Shown here piece by piece: positions 52,655 through 61,473 of a DNA stretch of 64,000 bases. The stretch comes from Bacillus_BE sp042263505 (lineage in GTDB: Bacteria > Bacillota > Bacilli > Bacillales > Cytobacillaceae). Both the position numbers and the translations under genes were made by a program. The DNA lies in NCBI RefSeq assembly GCF_042263505.1, contig NZ_JBHKFI010000004.1:186001-250000 (forward strand), given 5' to 3'. The notes beneath the pieces were generated by a model. The model saw only the letters and a list, made by a program, of their open reading frames with translations, had not been told where the DNA came from and ran no database searches. The number at the start of each line of letters is the position of its first letter. Position 1 is the stretch's first letter.

Positions 52655-52850
52655 TTAATTTAAGAATCCAATAAATTCTTTTCAAGTCGCATTAGGTTTT
52701 TGAACCTTCGCCAAGTAGATAACTACTCCCGATGCCGTGTTTAGTCGTATTGGGTAAGTGCATATATTTGTGAATATCTATAGGCGCTGTATAATTTTGT
52801 TTCGTATTTATTAAACTATATGGAAAGCCGCTAAAAGGAGTTTTTCGATA

Positions 52851-53861
52851 ATGAATGAGAATTTACCATTAAATGAATCATTAACCTCCGCAGAAATGGG
52901 AAAGCTTTGGACTACTTATACAGGAAACACGCTTGCAAAGTGTATAATTCGCTATTATCTCCAGCATATTAAGGATCAGGATATACAAAATGTATTAAGT
53001 AATGCCCTAAATTTAAGTGACACGATTGTGGAAAATGTGAAAGAAATATTCATTAAGGAAAAATTTCCTATCCCAATTGGGTATACAGAAGAAGATATCA
53101 ATTTGGATGCTCCCAGATTATTTTCTGATGAATTTTATCTTCATTACTTGAAATATGCAGCTAAAGCAGGGTTGGGGATGTATTCCATCGCTATTCCAAT
53201 CATGACTAGAGAGGACATAAGAGATTTTTTTATCCGTACTCTTAACTCGACTGTGAATTTAATCACCGAAGTTAACGGAATATTAAAGGCAAAAGGGTTA
53301 TATATAAGGCCACCTCAAATTCCTATCCCCAAAAGAATAGATTTTATAAAAAAGCAGAATTATCTTCATGGTTTTTTGGGAGATGTTCGCTCTCTTAATG
53401 CATTAGAGATTGCCCATCTATATGATAATCTTGAAAATAATTTAACTAGCAAGGCATTATTATTAGGATTTAGTCAAGTAGCAGAAAATAATAAAGTTCG
53501 GGAATATTTTATTCGCGGCATGGAGATGACCAACAAGCATATAGAAATTAATTCACAAAAACTAAATAAGGAAAATTTACCATCCCCTATGTTATTAGAT
53601 CACTTTGTTAGTGAAGCAACCGTTTCACCCTTTTCTGATAAAATAATGGTAGCCCATAAAATTGAAATGTTTTCAATGAAAATCAGAACTATAGGAAACG
53701 CATTATCACTTAATGCCCGAAAAGATATTGGCGGGATGTATGCAAAGGCATTAATGGATATAGGTCTTTATGTTGAGGATGGGGCCAATATTATGATTGA
53801 TCAAGGCTGGATGGAACAACCACCAAAAGCTGCCGATCGGGATAAGCTAGTATTGGATTGA
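52851..53861 (+). CDS. DUF3231 protein
   Basis: A 336-residue, all-helical protein of the DUF3231 family. It consists of two similar halves of about 165 residues: each starts near LTSAEMGKLWTTY or RSLNALEIAHLYDN and ends with a PP-rich turn (RPPQIPIPK; EQPPKA). The halves resemble coat-F/ferritin-like four-helix bundles. Members are common in spore formers, but no activity is known. Upstream AAGGAG. Bases 53862-54100 show nothing certain. Confidence 0.87.
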   Translation: MNENLPLNESLTSAEMGKLWTTYTGNTLAKCIIRYYLQHIKDQDIQNVLSNALNLSDTIVENVKEIFIKEKFPIPIGYTEEDINLDAPRLFSDEFYLHYLKYAAKAGLGMYSIAIPIMTREDIRDFFIRTLNSTVNLITEVNGILKAKGLYIRPPQIPIPKRIDFIKKQNYLHGFLGDVRSLNALEIAHLYDNLENNLTSKALLLGFSQVAENNKVREYFIRGMEMTNKHIEINSQKLNKENLPSPMLLDHFVSEATVSPFSDKIMVAHKIEMFSMKIRTIGNALSLNARKDIGGMYAKALMDIGLYVEDGANIMIDQGWMEQPPKAADRDKLVLD

Positions 53862-54104
53862 AAATTGGGTAACAATATCTACTTTTTTTCTATGTCAAAA
53901 AATCTTCACAATTCTTTCCGTAACATTTTAAGATGGGTTTAAGCAGCATTCATAACAAGCTGAAAGCATTCATCTATGAATAATGGAGATAAGGATGAAC
54001 GGAGTATCTTTGTTGCAAAAGCACATTTGATATTGACAAACTTAAATAAATCGCTAAAATTATAAACAATTAATATTTGCATAAATCATTTCGGAATATA
54101 AGAA

Positions 54105-54392
54105 CAAAAGCTATGATAAGAAATAGTAGCAATCATGTAAACAGACAGAAAGTGACCGGTTGATGAGAGGTGCATGTGGAATGATTGCGAATTCATCTTG
54201 GAGCTGTGTACTGAATAGGATTCCCTTAGTAGGCTACACCGGCTTAGCACCCGTCATCATGTGCTAAAGTATCGTCTGACGACTGTACTTATGAAGGTAA
54301 GCAATTTGAGTTGCTTATGAATTAAAGGTGGTAACACGAGCTGAATCGTCCTTTTGGTTAATCCAAAAGGGCGTTTTTTTTTATCATTTGTT
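54105..54392 (+). ncRNA. T-box leader, specifier UUC (Phe)
   Basis: Stem I upper helix is GCAATCAT (54129) with ATGATTGC (54181). The specifier loop has AGTA on its 5' side and GAA-TTC-A on its 3' side, so the codon is UUC at 54192-54194. Stem III is AGCAA/TTGCT near 54300. The T-box AAAGGTGGTAACACGAGC holds the UGGU bulge, whose U would pair with an A discriminator, as tRNA-Phe has. A terminator follows. Uncharged tRNA-Phe is therefore the likely inducer of the permease gene. Confidence 0.92.
54346..54384 (+). terminator. T-box terminator
   Basis: CGTCCTTTTGG-TTAAT-CCAAAAGGGCG followed by nine T residues; competes with the antiterminator formed with the T-box sequence. Confidence 0.93.
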
Positions 54393-54442
54393 TCTTATCG
54401 ATTTGGCGATATTAGAAATCATATATTTAGGAGGAATCACCA

Positions 54443-55834
54443 TTGAGGAAAGATCAGCAAAATAAGAGACTTCAACGAGGATTAGACAATCGGCATATCC
54501 AGTTAATTGCCCTTGGAGGTGCAATTGGAGTTGGATTGTTCTATGGCTCAAGTGCAACGATTCAAATGGCGGGCCCAGCTATTTTGTTCTCCTATTTAGT
54601 CGGAGGCCTGGTTATTTTCACCATTATGAGAGCGCTTGGGGAAATGGCGGTGGAAGAACCGGTTGCCGGTTCATTTAGTTCATATGCTCATCGATATTTA
54701 GGCCCTTTTGCCGGTTATTTAACCGGCTGGACTTATTGGTTCATGTGGGTTGTCGTTGAGATGGCAGAAATAACGGTGGTCGGCGTATATGTAAACTATT
54801 GGTTTCCTGATATTCCCCAATGGCTGACAGCACTAGCCGCACTTATTGTCATTACTATGATCAATATTGCGAATGTAAAAGTCTATGGAGAGCTTGAATT
54901 TTGGTTTGCACTGATTAAAGTCGTGGCCATTATCGGAATGATTCTCCTCGGATTAGGAATCATCTTCCTTGGAATTGGAAACGGAGGTCAGCCAATTGGC
55001 TTTGACAATCTTTGGGCTCACGGTGGGTTCATGCCAAATGGAATCAAGGGGATTATTATGTCATTGGTTCTCGTGATGTTTTCTTTTGGCGGGGTTGAAT
55101 TGGTTGGAATTACGGCAGGAGAAGCAAAAAATCCGCAAAAATCGATTCCATCTGCAATTAATAATGTGATTTGGAGAATCCTCATTTTCTATATTGGTGC
55201 ATTAGGAGTCATGATGATTCTATATCCTTGGAATAAAATCGGCACAAACGGCAGCCCATTTGTGTTAATTTTTGATAAAGTGGGAATTCCTGGTGCTGCG
55301 AATATCATTAACTTCGTTGTCATAACAGCAGCATTATCTGCTTTTAATAGTGGTTTATTCGCTTCTGGAAGAATGCTGTACAATTTATCCCTGCAAAATA
55401 ACGGACCGAAATACTTCGGAGAACTTAGCAAGAATGGCAGCCCGAGACGTGGAATCCTTTTCTCTTCCTTATGTTTATTAGTTGCAGTCGTGTTGAATTA
55501 TATCGTTCCTGAAAAAGTGTTTCTGTATATTTCTGCAGTCGCCACGGTTGCGGTTATTACCAGCTGGACGATTATCCTGATTACACAATTAAAGTTCAGA
55601 CAATCAAAAACAAAAAAAGAAATAGAGAAATTATCATTTAAAATGCTCTTATATCCAGTTTCAACCTATTTAGCATTAACATTTTTGGGATTTGTCGTTG
55701 TCCTAATGGCATTTATAGAGGACATGCGAATTGCCTTAATGGTAGGGCCTATATGGTTTTTGATTCTGTATTTCGGATATAAAATCAAAAAAACAAATGC
55801 AAAAGAGGATACCATGGAAAAGGAGATTGTTTGA
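54443..55834 (+). CDS. Amino-acid permease (APC/AAT family), probably aromatic
   Basis: A 463-residue, twelve-helix permease. The first helix has HIQLIALGGAIGVGLFYGSS and a GPAILFSYLVGG turn; later VELVGITAGEAKNPQKSIP is the AAT-family consensus. Related proteins carry aromatic amino acids, GABA, proline and others. The T-box specifier UUC suggests phenylalanine as the regulated and probably transported substrate. TTG start at 54443 behind AGGAGGA. No terminator on this strand was found after it. Confidence 0.88.
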   Translation: MRKDQQNKRLQRGLDNRHIQLIALGGAIGVGLFYGSSATIQMAGPAILFSYLVGGLVIFTIMRALGEMAVEEPVAGSFSSYAHRYLGPFAGYLTGWTYWFMWVVVEMAEITVVGVYVNYWFPDIPQWLTALAALIVITMINIANVKVYGELEFWFALIKVVAIIGMILLGLGIIFLGIGNGGQPIGFDNLWAHGGFMPNGIKGIIMSLVLVMFSFGGVELVGITAGEAKNPQKSIPSAINNVIWRILIFYIGALGVMMILYPWNKIGTNGSPFVLIFDKVGIPGAANIINFVVITAALSAFNSGLFASGRMLYNLSLQNNGPKYFGELSKNGSPRRGILFSSLCLLVAVVLNYIVPEKVFLYISAVATVAVITSWTIILITQLKFRQSKTKKEIEKLSFKMLLYPVSTYLALTFLGFVVVLMAFIEDMRIALMVGPIWFLILYFGYKIKKTNAKEDTMEKEIV

Positions 55835-55933
55835 TCTATCGGAAATAGAATTCGATTTATGAAGAAAATTACGTTGAAAACAGTGTATAGAAATAAGGTA
55901 TTTTGAGTCTACCAAATCCTTGTGTTATTAATG

Positions 55934-55972
55934 AAAAAAAGGGAGTTTACCATCTCAGGTGATAAACTCCCA
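55934..55972 (-). terminator. Terminator of the glucosaminidase gene
   Basis: On the minus strand GGGAGTTTATCACC pairs with GATGGTAAACTCCC and is followed by TTTTTTT. Confidence 0.88.
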
Positions 55973-56058
55973 TGAAAGGTTTAAGAAATCAGGCAGGAAG
56001 CCACACATAAGCTCATTAAAATGCCCCTCCTGTAAAAAGGAAAGGCATTCATTAGAAT

Positions 56059-58098
56059 TTATTTTAGTTCTCGTGTTAGATAACTAGCAGAAACCCAACC
56101 GATTTTCTCTGATGAAAGTTTGACTTTATACCAGGTTTTAGAAGGGTCCATGGTTAAATTGCCGTTACTGTCTAATACAAGTTGAACATATTGATTTATG
56201 GATAGTGTAGCGATTGGAGCATTGGCCGTTGATGGATCGGGCCGGACGTTTAATCCGTCAACATTCACTCTTCCTAAGTTTTTCACGGATAAATAATCAT
56301 TATAGTGATCAAACTTGATGATGGATATCCAATAAGTTTTCCCTTCATACTGAACCCTTACCCAGAAATCATTCGTTTTTTCGAGGAGAACAAATTCCTT
56401 GCCTTTTTTCAGCGTAATGACTGAGGCGGTATCTCCTTTTTTCAATTTTAATTCTAAATCCATTTTGGCAACTGCAAGGATACTAGCTGGAAATACCTCG
56501 CTTCCAGTAGGAATCGGTGGATTTGCGAATACTCTTGTATCTACTGCTGCCCCAGTATAATCTGCTTTATTATATGGAAGAATGTTTTGCATATGTGCGG
56601 CAATCTTCACTCCCCATTTTGGATCAGAGGCATAATAGAAGTTCATTCCTTCACTATTCGCATCTACTCGTGTATTATTCAGCGTCTTTGTACTAAATCC
56701 CAGATATGCCCCTTGATATTTCCAGCTTTTTGGATTTAAATAAGTGGCTTTCAATTCTTGAGCGATGTACATGATATTATCGTCCACTGTTTGGAAACGG
56801 TAGGCCGCAATAAATGGTGTCGCATCATAGGCCGCAAAGCCAAATAAATTGAATTTTCCCAAAGAAATATTCGAAGTTCCATAAGCACTTTCATGAATCG
56901 CATGCGCAGCAAGATAGAGGGCATTTACGCCATATTGGTCGCCTGCTTGGATAAAAACACTGCCTTTATTATGTAAAACGCTGGTTTTTCCCGTTAATTT
57001 TTCATATGCACTAATATAATTATTGATTTGTGCTGCGGTTACTCTTGATTTAGTTCGCAAGTCAATAAATTGATAACCATCGTGATGATCCAGTGGATCT
57101 CCGGTGGTGACTTCTTGGAGAGTGTTGCCATTAACATAGCCGATTTTTCCACTATAAGCCACTTTATACCATCCATTTGATGTTTGATGTGTAGGAATGA
57201 CGATTTTTCCTTTTGACACGGTGGTTGTCATCGCGCTGCTCTCTGCTGGAGTCTTTCTTGCGATGGTATCAGCAGTCATTAAAAAGGTCTTTCCTGAAAG
57301 GGCAATCTCCGTATAATCAGGATTATCATCATCTGGTTCTTCCTCATCGATAACCTGCTCAAAATCATCTTTGTAGATGTATCCGGTTATCCCGTTATAG
57401 GTCACTTTGTAGAAATCTCCAACGATTTTACTTGCCGAGAGGATTTGATTCATCCCAATTTTTGCAAGAGCTTTATAAGATTTTCCGTATGCCTGATATA
57501 TAACTGTATTCGCTTTTGCCTTTAACTGAATAGCAGCGAACGTTTTTGGAGTCACTTTCGCAACGGAACTACTTTTTACATAGAGTGTTCGTCCATTATA
57601 TGAAACACGATACCAGGTTTGACCAACACTGTTAATAATTTGCTGGGTGGAATAAAATCCGTTGTTTTGCGCGATTTTATAAGCTGCTTTTTTCTTCGTA
57701 TCTGGCGCAGGGTACAGATACGCCGTTTTATTGGAAAAATAGTAGGTGCCCTTGGTTTTAATATATTGGTAATACTCCTTCATATAAGTTGAGCTCACCC
57801 ATCCGCTTTTTGTCAGCTTTTTCCCCCGATAGGTATACGTATACGAAACCTTAACCCATCCACCTTTTTTTTCAGTTGCATAGATGATTTTACTTTTTGG
57901 AATCGATAATATGATGGAATATTTGGTGCTTGTGCCAGTACGTAAGTTTAGATTTGCGGTTGTTTGGTAAGCAGTCTTTGGCAATTTCGCAGTGCTAGTT
58001 GCCTCTACATGATTGCTTCCAAAAGGATGTGGCAACCCAATAAGAAAAAAGATCATAAGAAACGCTGTAAGGATGCTTTTTTTCCAATTCGTTTTCAT
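56059..58098 (-). CDS. Secreted cell-wall N-acetylglucosaminidase with SH3 repeats
   Basis: A 679-residue secreted protein. A signal peptide (KKSILTAFLMIFFLIGLPHP) is followed by several bacterial SH3 domains (first NLNLRTGTSTKYSIILSIP; others near 120, 190 and 265), a central glucosaminidase domain from about 350 to 525 (catalytic-Glu segment AAHAIHESAYGTS; GKFNLFGFAAYD) and two more SH3 repeats, the last with GLNVRPDPS. The layout matches LytD/LytG-like peptidoglycan hydrolases, with SH3 repeats as wall anchors. Its role in growth or sporulation cannot be told from the sequence. Confidence 0.9.
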   Translation of the reverse strand: MKTNWKKSILTAFLMIFFLIGLPHPFGSNHVEATSTAKLPKTAYQTTANLNLRTGTSTKYSIILSIPKSKIIYATEKKGGWVKVSYTYTYRGKKLTKSGWVSSTYMKEYYQYIKTKGTYYFSNKTAYLYPAPDTKKKAAYKIAQNNGFYSTQQIINSVGQTWYRVSYNGRTLYVKSSSVAKVTPKTFAAIQLKAKANTVIYQAYGKSYKALAKIGMNQILSASKIVGDFYKVTYNGITGYIYKDDFEQVIDEEEPDDDNPDYTEIALSGKTFLMTADTIARKTPAESSAMTTTVSKGKIVIPTHQTSNGWYKVAYSGKIGYVNGNTLQEVTTGDPLDHHDGYQFIDLRTKSRVTAAQINNYISAYEKLTGKTSVLHNKGSVFIQAGDQYGVNALYLAAHAIHESAYGTSNISLGKFNLFGFAAYDATPFIAAYRFQTVDDNIMYIAQELKATYLNPKSWKYQGAYLGFSTKTLNNTRVDANSEGMNFYYASDPKWGVKIAAHMQNILPYNKADYTGAAVDTRVFANPPIPTGSEVFPASILAVAKMDLELKLKKGDTASVITLKKGKEFVLLEKTNDFWVRVQYEGKTYWISIIKFDHYNDYLSVKNLGRVNVDGLNVRPDPSTANAPIATLSINQYVQLVLDSNGNLTMDPSKTWYKVKLSSEKIGWVSASYLTRELK

Positions 58099-58271
58099 AT
58101 AACACTTCCTTTACTGATTTTATCTAATGCTGCATAAGAAATTCTATTAATCTATGAAACCGTTATAGTCATTATAATGTGAAATTTGGAAAAGATAAAT
58201 AGAATTGTAGGCACAATAAACCATTATAAAGAAAGGATGCTCTCAATAAAGAGACATCCTCGTAATCATGA

Positions 58272-58625
58272 TTATTTAGATTTATTATCACGGAAGGTTC
58301 CTTGAGAAAACCAAGGGTATTGCTGACCCATTCCACCTTGAGGATAAGGATAACCTGATTGAAAACCACCAGGCATTTGTCCAAATCCAGGGCCATACAT
58401 TTGGCCCGGATAATGTTGCATCCCATGACCGTATCCCGGCATATGAGGCATTTGCCCATGACCGTATCCCGGCATATGGGGCATTTGCCCATGGCCTTTT
58501 CCATATCCCTTTCCAAGGCCTATACTTTTACCAGGTGCTTGCGGATAAGGCATTTGACCATAGGGTTGTCCATAGCCTCCTGGTTGTGGATACATTGGCT
58601 GCGGATAATGCGGATTAAAAGTCAT
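58272..58625 (-). CDS. Gly/Pro/Gln/Tyr-rich repeat protein, possibly coat-associated
   Basis: A 117-residue low-complexity protein rich in Gly, Pro, Gln, Tyr, Met and His (FNPHYPQPMYPQPGGYGQPY start). The unit GHGQMPHMPGY occurs twice, from a 33-bp tandem repeat at 58424-58489. No signal peptide. Start at 58625 fits AAAGGAAAGTG; an ATG at 58661 is in frame. Composition resembles spore-surface or coat proteins, but I do not recognise the family. Confidence 0.65.
   Translation of the reverse strand: MTFNPHYPQPMYPQPGGYGQPYGQMPYPQAPGKSIGLGKGYGKGHGQMPHMPGYGHGQMPHMPGYGHGMQHYPGQMYGPGFGQMPGGFQSGYPYPQGGMGQQYPWFSQGTFRDNKSK
58424..58489 (-). repeat. Two-copy 33-bp tandem repeat
   Basis: CATGACCGTATCCCGGCATA and the following 13 bases occur twice in a row with one mismatch; they code for the GHGQMPHMPGY repeats. 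Confidence 0.9.
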
Positions 58626-58920
58626 TCTTTCACTTTCCTTTCTATAGTTGTCCATATACATTATGTGGGAACTTGGACATCGTGCCTGTCCAAAAGAAAC
58701 ATAGGCAAGGATTACAAGGTTTTGACAATTTGTGTAGATCCTTTTTGTCGTATTCCTAAACTGGGATGAAAAATATATTTAAAGAAGCAAAAAGTTTTCT
58801 ATTATTGTTCATATATGACTAAGTACAAGGTTCTATTTGGGGTATCAGTGGATTTTTATTTAAGGAAGTCATAAGTGGTACGAAATATTAATGATATTAA
58901 TATAATAAATTAACTAGTTA

Positions 58921-58995
58921 TTTTTATAGAATGACGAAAGGTTTGTTAATTTATTCACAATGTAATCTTATCCCCATTTATTCATTCTATAAAAA
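58921..58995. repeat. 14-bp perfect inverted repeat before the holin gene
   Basis: TTTTTATAGAATGA at 58921-58934 and TCATTCTATAAAAA at 58982-58995, 47 bases apart and 41 bases before the holin start. Could be an operator pair or ends of a lost element. The remainder of 58626-58920 has nothing recognisable. Confidence 0.7.
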
Positions 58996-59036
58996 TGGCC
59001 TAAATCATAAGATAGAGAATTAGAGGGGGGGTTACT

Positions 59037-59303
59037 TTGATTAACTGGAAGGTTCGACTAAAAAATAGGCTCTGGGTTATCACTCTAATTGCGCAAATTT
59101 TTATATTGGCGGAAATCCTATTATATGGTGCCCATGCGATTGGACTGACAGATTTTCAATTAAATAAAGAGTTTGAAGATTGGGTAATAGGGTTAGTAAA
59201 TGCTGTATCTATGATTTTATCTACTTTAGGAATCATTCAAGACCCAACCACAAAGGGTTTAAGTGATAGTGAGCAGGCATGTAAATATGATAAGCCAAAG
59301 TAA
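59037..59303 (+). CDS. Phage holin, phiLC3 family
   Basis: An 88-residue protein with two hydrophobic helices and the conserved INWKVRLKNRLWVITLIAQI start of phiLC3-type holins. TTG start at 59037 behind GAGGGGGGG. It stands alone between the repeat-rich gene and lexA, without an adjacent endolysin, so it may be a domesticated holin or a phage relic. The glucosaminidase nearby is on the other strand. Confidence 0.85.
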   Translation: MINWKVRLKNRLWVITLIAQIFILAEILLYGAHAIGLTDFQLNKEFEDWVIGLVNAVSMILSTLGIIQDPTTKGLSDSEQACKYDKPK

Positions 59304-59337
59304 AAACAACAAGCTGGATGGCTTGTTGTTTTTTACT
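59303..59337 (+). terminator. Terminator between holin and lexA (convergent)
   Basis: AACAACAAGC-TGGATG-GCTTGTTGTT followed by TTTTA. Confidence 0.9.
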
Positions 59338-59346
59338 AGATTGGTA

Positions 59347-59970
59347 TTAGTGAATACGGCGATAAACGCCGATGACTTTTCCGAGAATGGAAACATTATT
59401 CAAAATAATCGGCTCAAGAGTAGAGTTTTCCGGCTGAAGACGAATGAAATCTTTTTCTTTAAAGAATCTTTTCACGGTTGCCTCATCCTCTTCGGTCATA
59501 GCGACGACAATATCCCCATTTATAGCAGTATTTTGCTGCCTTACAATGACATAATCTCCATCCAAAATTCCAGCCTCAATCATACTGTCTCCCATTACTT
59601 CAAGCATAAAGATCTGTTCATCTGAAGGGGCGAGACTCTCAGGCAATGGAAAGTATTCTTCTACATTTTCAATCGCAGTAATAGGCTGGCCGGCTGTTAC
59701 CTTTCCAACAACTGGAACGTTGACAACATTGTATTTTGGAATATTGGAATTTTCATCATATTCCAATATTTCAATGGCCCGAGGCTTTGTGGGGTCTCGA
59801 CGAATTAGGCCCTTGCTTTCCAGTCTAGCAAGATGTCCATGGACGGTTGAACTGGATGCCAGTCCAACAGCTTCCCCAATCTCTCTTACGGAAGGGGGAT
59901 ATCCTTTTGAACGAACTTCATCTTTTATGAAAGATAATATATCCTGTTGACGTTTCGATAATTTTGTCAT
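59347..59970 (-). CDS. lexA: SOS repressor LexA (DinR)
   Basis: A 207-residue self-cleaving repressor. N-terminal winged helix (GYPPSVREIGEAVGLASSST), cleavage site Ala93-Gly94 in GKVTAGQPI, catalytic Ser129 (MGDSMIEAG) and Lys167 (ATVKRFF). Activated RecA triggers cleavage. It is divergent from yneA, and three LexA boxes lie in the shared upstream region. Confidence 0.97.
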   Translation of the reverse strand: MTKLSKRQQDILSFIKDEVRSKGYPPSVREIGEAVGLASSSTVHGHLARLESKGLIRRDPTKPRAIEILEYDENSNIPKYNVVNVPVVGKVTAGQPITAIENVEEYFPLPESLAPSDEQIFMLEVMGDSMIEAGILDGDYVIVRQQNTAINGDIVVAMTEEDEATVKRFFKEKDFIRLQPENSTLEPIILNNVSILGKVIGVYRRIH

Positions 59971-60002
59971 AAACGTACACCTCTAAGATTATTCTTGTTC
60001 GT

Positions 60003-60031
60003 ATTATAGCATGAATTACCAGTTGGTACAA
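60003..60031 (-). promoter_or_regulatory. lexA promoter
   Basis: On the minus strand TTGTAC and TATAAT with a 17-base spacer. The LexA box at 60029-60042 overlaps the -35, giving autorepression. Confidence 0.8.
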
Positions 60032-60042
60032 ACATAAGTTCG
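60029..60042. promoter_or_regulatory. LexA box 1 (lexA/yneA)
   Basis: CAAACATAAGTTCG, close to CGAACNNNNGTTCG with one mismatch. Confidence 0.85.
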
Positions 60043-60051
60043 AATTATTTC

Positions 60052-60080
60052 TTGACACAAACGAATGTTCGTATTATGAT
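60052..60080 (+). promoter_or_regulatory. yneA promoter
   Basis: TTGACA and TATGAT with a 17-base spacer that is almost filled by LexA box 2. Confidence 0.88.
60058..60071. promoter_or_regulatory. LexA box 2 (yneA spacer)
   Basis: CAAACGAATGTTCG, one mismatch to the consensus, between the -35 and -10 of yneA. Confidence 0.88.
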
Positions 60081-60094
60081 AAAGAAAAAGAATC

Positions 60095-60108
60095 CGAACA
60101 AACATTCG
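60095..60108. promoter_or_regulatory. LexA box 3 (yneA leader)
   Basis: CGAACAAACATTCG, one mismatch to the consensus, just downstream of the expected yneA transcription start. Confidence 0.85.
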
Positions 60109-60125
60109 TATAGAGGTGTTAAGAA

Positions 60126-60449
60126 ATGAAAAAAATATGGAATCAATACAGCTATATCATTCTATTCATCATATTAAGCTTTTCGGCAGCCTTTGTTTTT
60201 TCAAATAAAATTCATGAAAATAATCCTTCAAATTATGTTAAGATAACGGTTCAGGAAGGAGAGTCACTTTGGAAAATCTCTGAAAGATATGCTTCAGAGC
60301 ATCGGCTTTCTTCCAATCAATTTATTAAATGGGTAGAAGAGAAAAATGGAATTTCTGGAGATCAAATTTTTCCTGGTGAAAAGATCATGATCCCCGTAAA
60401 AAATACAAAATCAGACGAAACGCAAGTAGCAAGTTCAGAAAATTATTGA
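60126..60449 (+). CDS. yneA: SOS cell-division inhibitor YneA
   Basis: A 107-residue protein with one N-terminal membrane helix (SYIILFIILSFSAAFVFS) and a LysM domain (KITVQEGESLWKISERYASE ... IFPGEKIMIPV). During the SOS response YneA delays septation and is then degraded. First gene of a LexA-controlled operon; GAGGTG ribosome site. Confidence 0.95.
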   Translation: MKKIWNQYSYIILFIILSFSAAFVFSNKIHENNPSNYVKITVQEGESLWKISERYASEHRLSSNQFIKWVEEKNGISGDQIFPGEKIMIPVKNTKSDETQVASSENY

Positions 60450-60467
60450 TCTTATTAAGGTGATTAG

Positions 60468-61109
60468 ATGAAGAGCATCATATATTGCAGAGTGAGTACT
60501 ACTAAGGAAACGCAAGAAACCTCGCTAAAGCGTCAGGAAGAGGAATTAACAGACTTGGCGAAAAGAAGCGGCTTCCAAATCGCTGCAGTGATAAGGGAGC
60601 AGGCAAGTGGTTATGATTTGGAAAGAGAAGGAGTTTTTGAATTATTAGACGCGATTAAGGATCCGGATGTGAAGGCTGTTCTCATTCAGGATGAAACAAG
60701 ATTAGGTCGAGGGAACGCCAAGATTGCGCTATTGCATTGTATCCTTAAAGAGGATGTGAAATTATATAGTTTAACTCAAAATGGTGAAATGCAACTTTCA
60801 GAAGCCGATTCAATGGTCTTGCAGATTGTGGGAATAGTAGAAGATTACCAGCGGAAAATTCACAATATGAAAATCAAAAGAGGAATGAAAAGGGCGATAA
60901 AGAAAGGATTTCAGCCTGAAAACAACTTAAAAAATCAAGGCCAGAATGCTGGAAGGGACCGAAAGCAAGTACCAATTGAGGAAATTATTCGATTAAAACA
61001 AAATAAACTCACTTTTTCCGAAATCGCAGCGACCTTAAGAGGTTTCGGCTATGATGTTTCAAAGGCTACGGTACATAGAAGATATAAGGAATATATGGAA
61101 AATCAATAA
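60468..61109 (+). CDS. yneB: Serine recombinase-family protein YneB
   Basis: A 213-residue resolvase-type protein: catalytic serine at residue 10 (IIYCRVSTTKETQETSLKRQ), ALIQDETRLGRG-like VLIQDETRLGRGN, and a C-terminal HTH (LTFSEIAATLRGFGYDVSKA). A conserved member of the yneA operon with no known recombination role. Eighteen bases after yneA. Confidence 0.93.
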   Translation: MKSIIYCRVSTTKETQETSLKRQEEELTDLAKRSGFQIAAVIREQASGYDLEREGVFELLDAIKDPDVKAVLIQDETRLGRGNAKIALLHCILKEDVKLYSLTQNGEMQLSEADSMVLQIVGIVEDYQRKIHNMKIKRGMKRAIKKGFQPENNLKNQGQNAGRDRKQVPIEEIIRLKQNKLTFSEIAATLRGFGYDVSKATVHRRYKEYMENQ

Positions 61110-61188
61110 AGCACGTGCAACTTGCTTGTCAATAACACTTGATTCGAGTAACATATATTTATTATGTTTGATTAAAAGGAGTTAAAGA

Positions 61189-61422
61189 ATGATATCCAAA
61201 GAAAAATTGGCAAGAATTAATGCCCTCGCTAAAAAATCGAAAGAATCAGGTTTATCGATTGAAGAGGCTAAGGAACAATCCTTATTAAGAAGTGAATACT
61301 TAAAGGCCTTTCGATCTTCCATGAAGAACACATTAAAGAACGTCACAGTTCTTGATCCAAACGGGGAAGATGTAACCCCTAATAGAATAAAAGAATTAAG
61401 AAACAAAAAAAATCTGCATTAA
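61189..61422 (+). CDS. ynzC: DUF896 protein YnzC
   Basis: A 77-residue DUF896 protein forming a helical hairpin (ISKEKLARINALAKKSKESG; DPNGEDVTPNRIKELRNKK). Third gene of the SOS operon in B. subtilis; function unknown. AAGGAG site. In B. subtilis tkt follows; here the sequence turns into gene fragments. Confidence 0.93.
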   Translation: MISKEKLARINALAKKSKESGLSIEEAKEQSLLRSEYLKAFRSSMKNTLKNVTVLDPNGEDVTPNRIKELRNKKNLH

Positions 61423-61453
61423 TAACTAACTCACCTATTGAGTTGGTTGTTTA
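61420..61453 (+). terminator. Hairpin after ynzC
   Basis: AACTAACTC-ACCTATT-GAGTTGGTTGTT with a weak T tract. Confidence 0.6.
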
Positions 61454-61473
61454 TGTGGATTTTTTTTCGTTGT

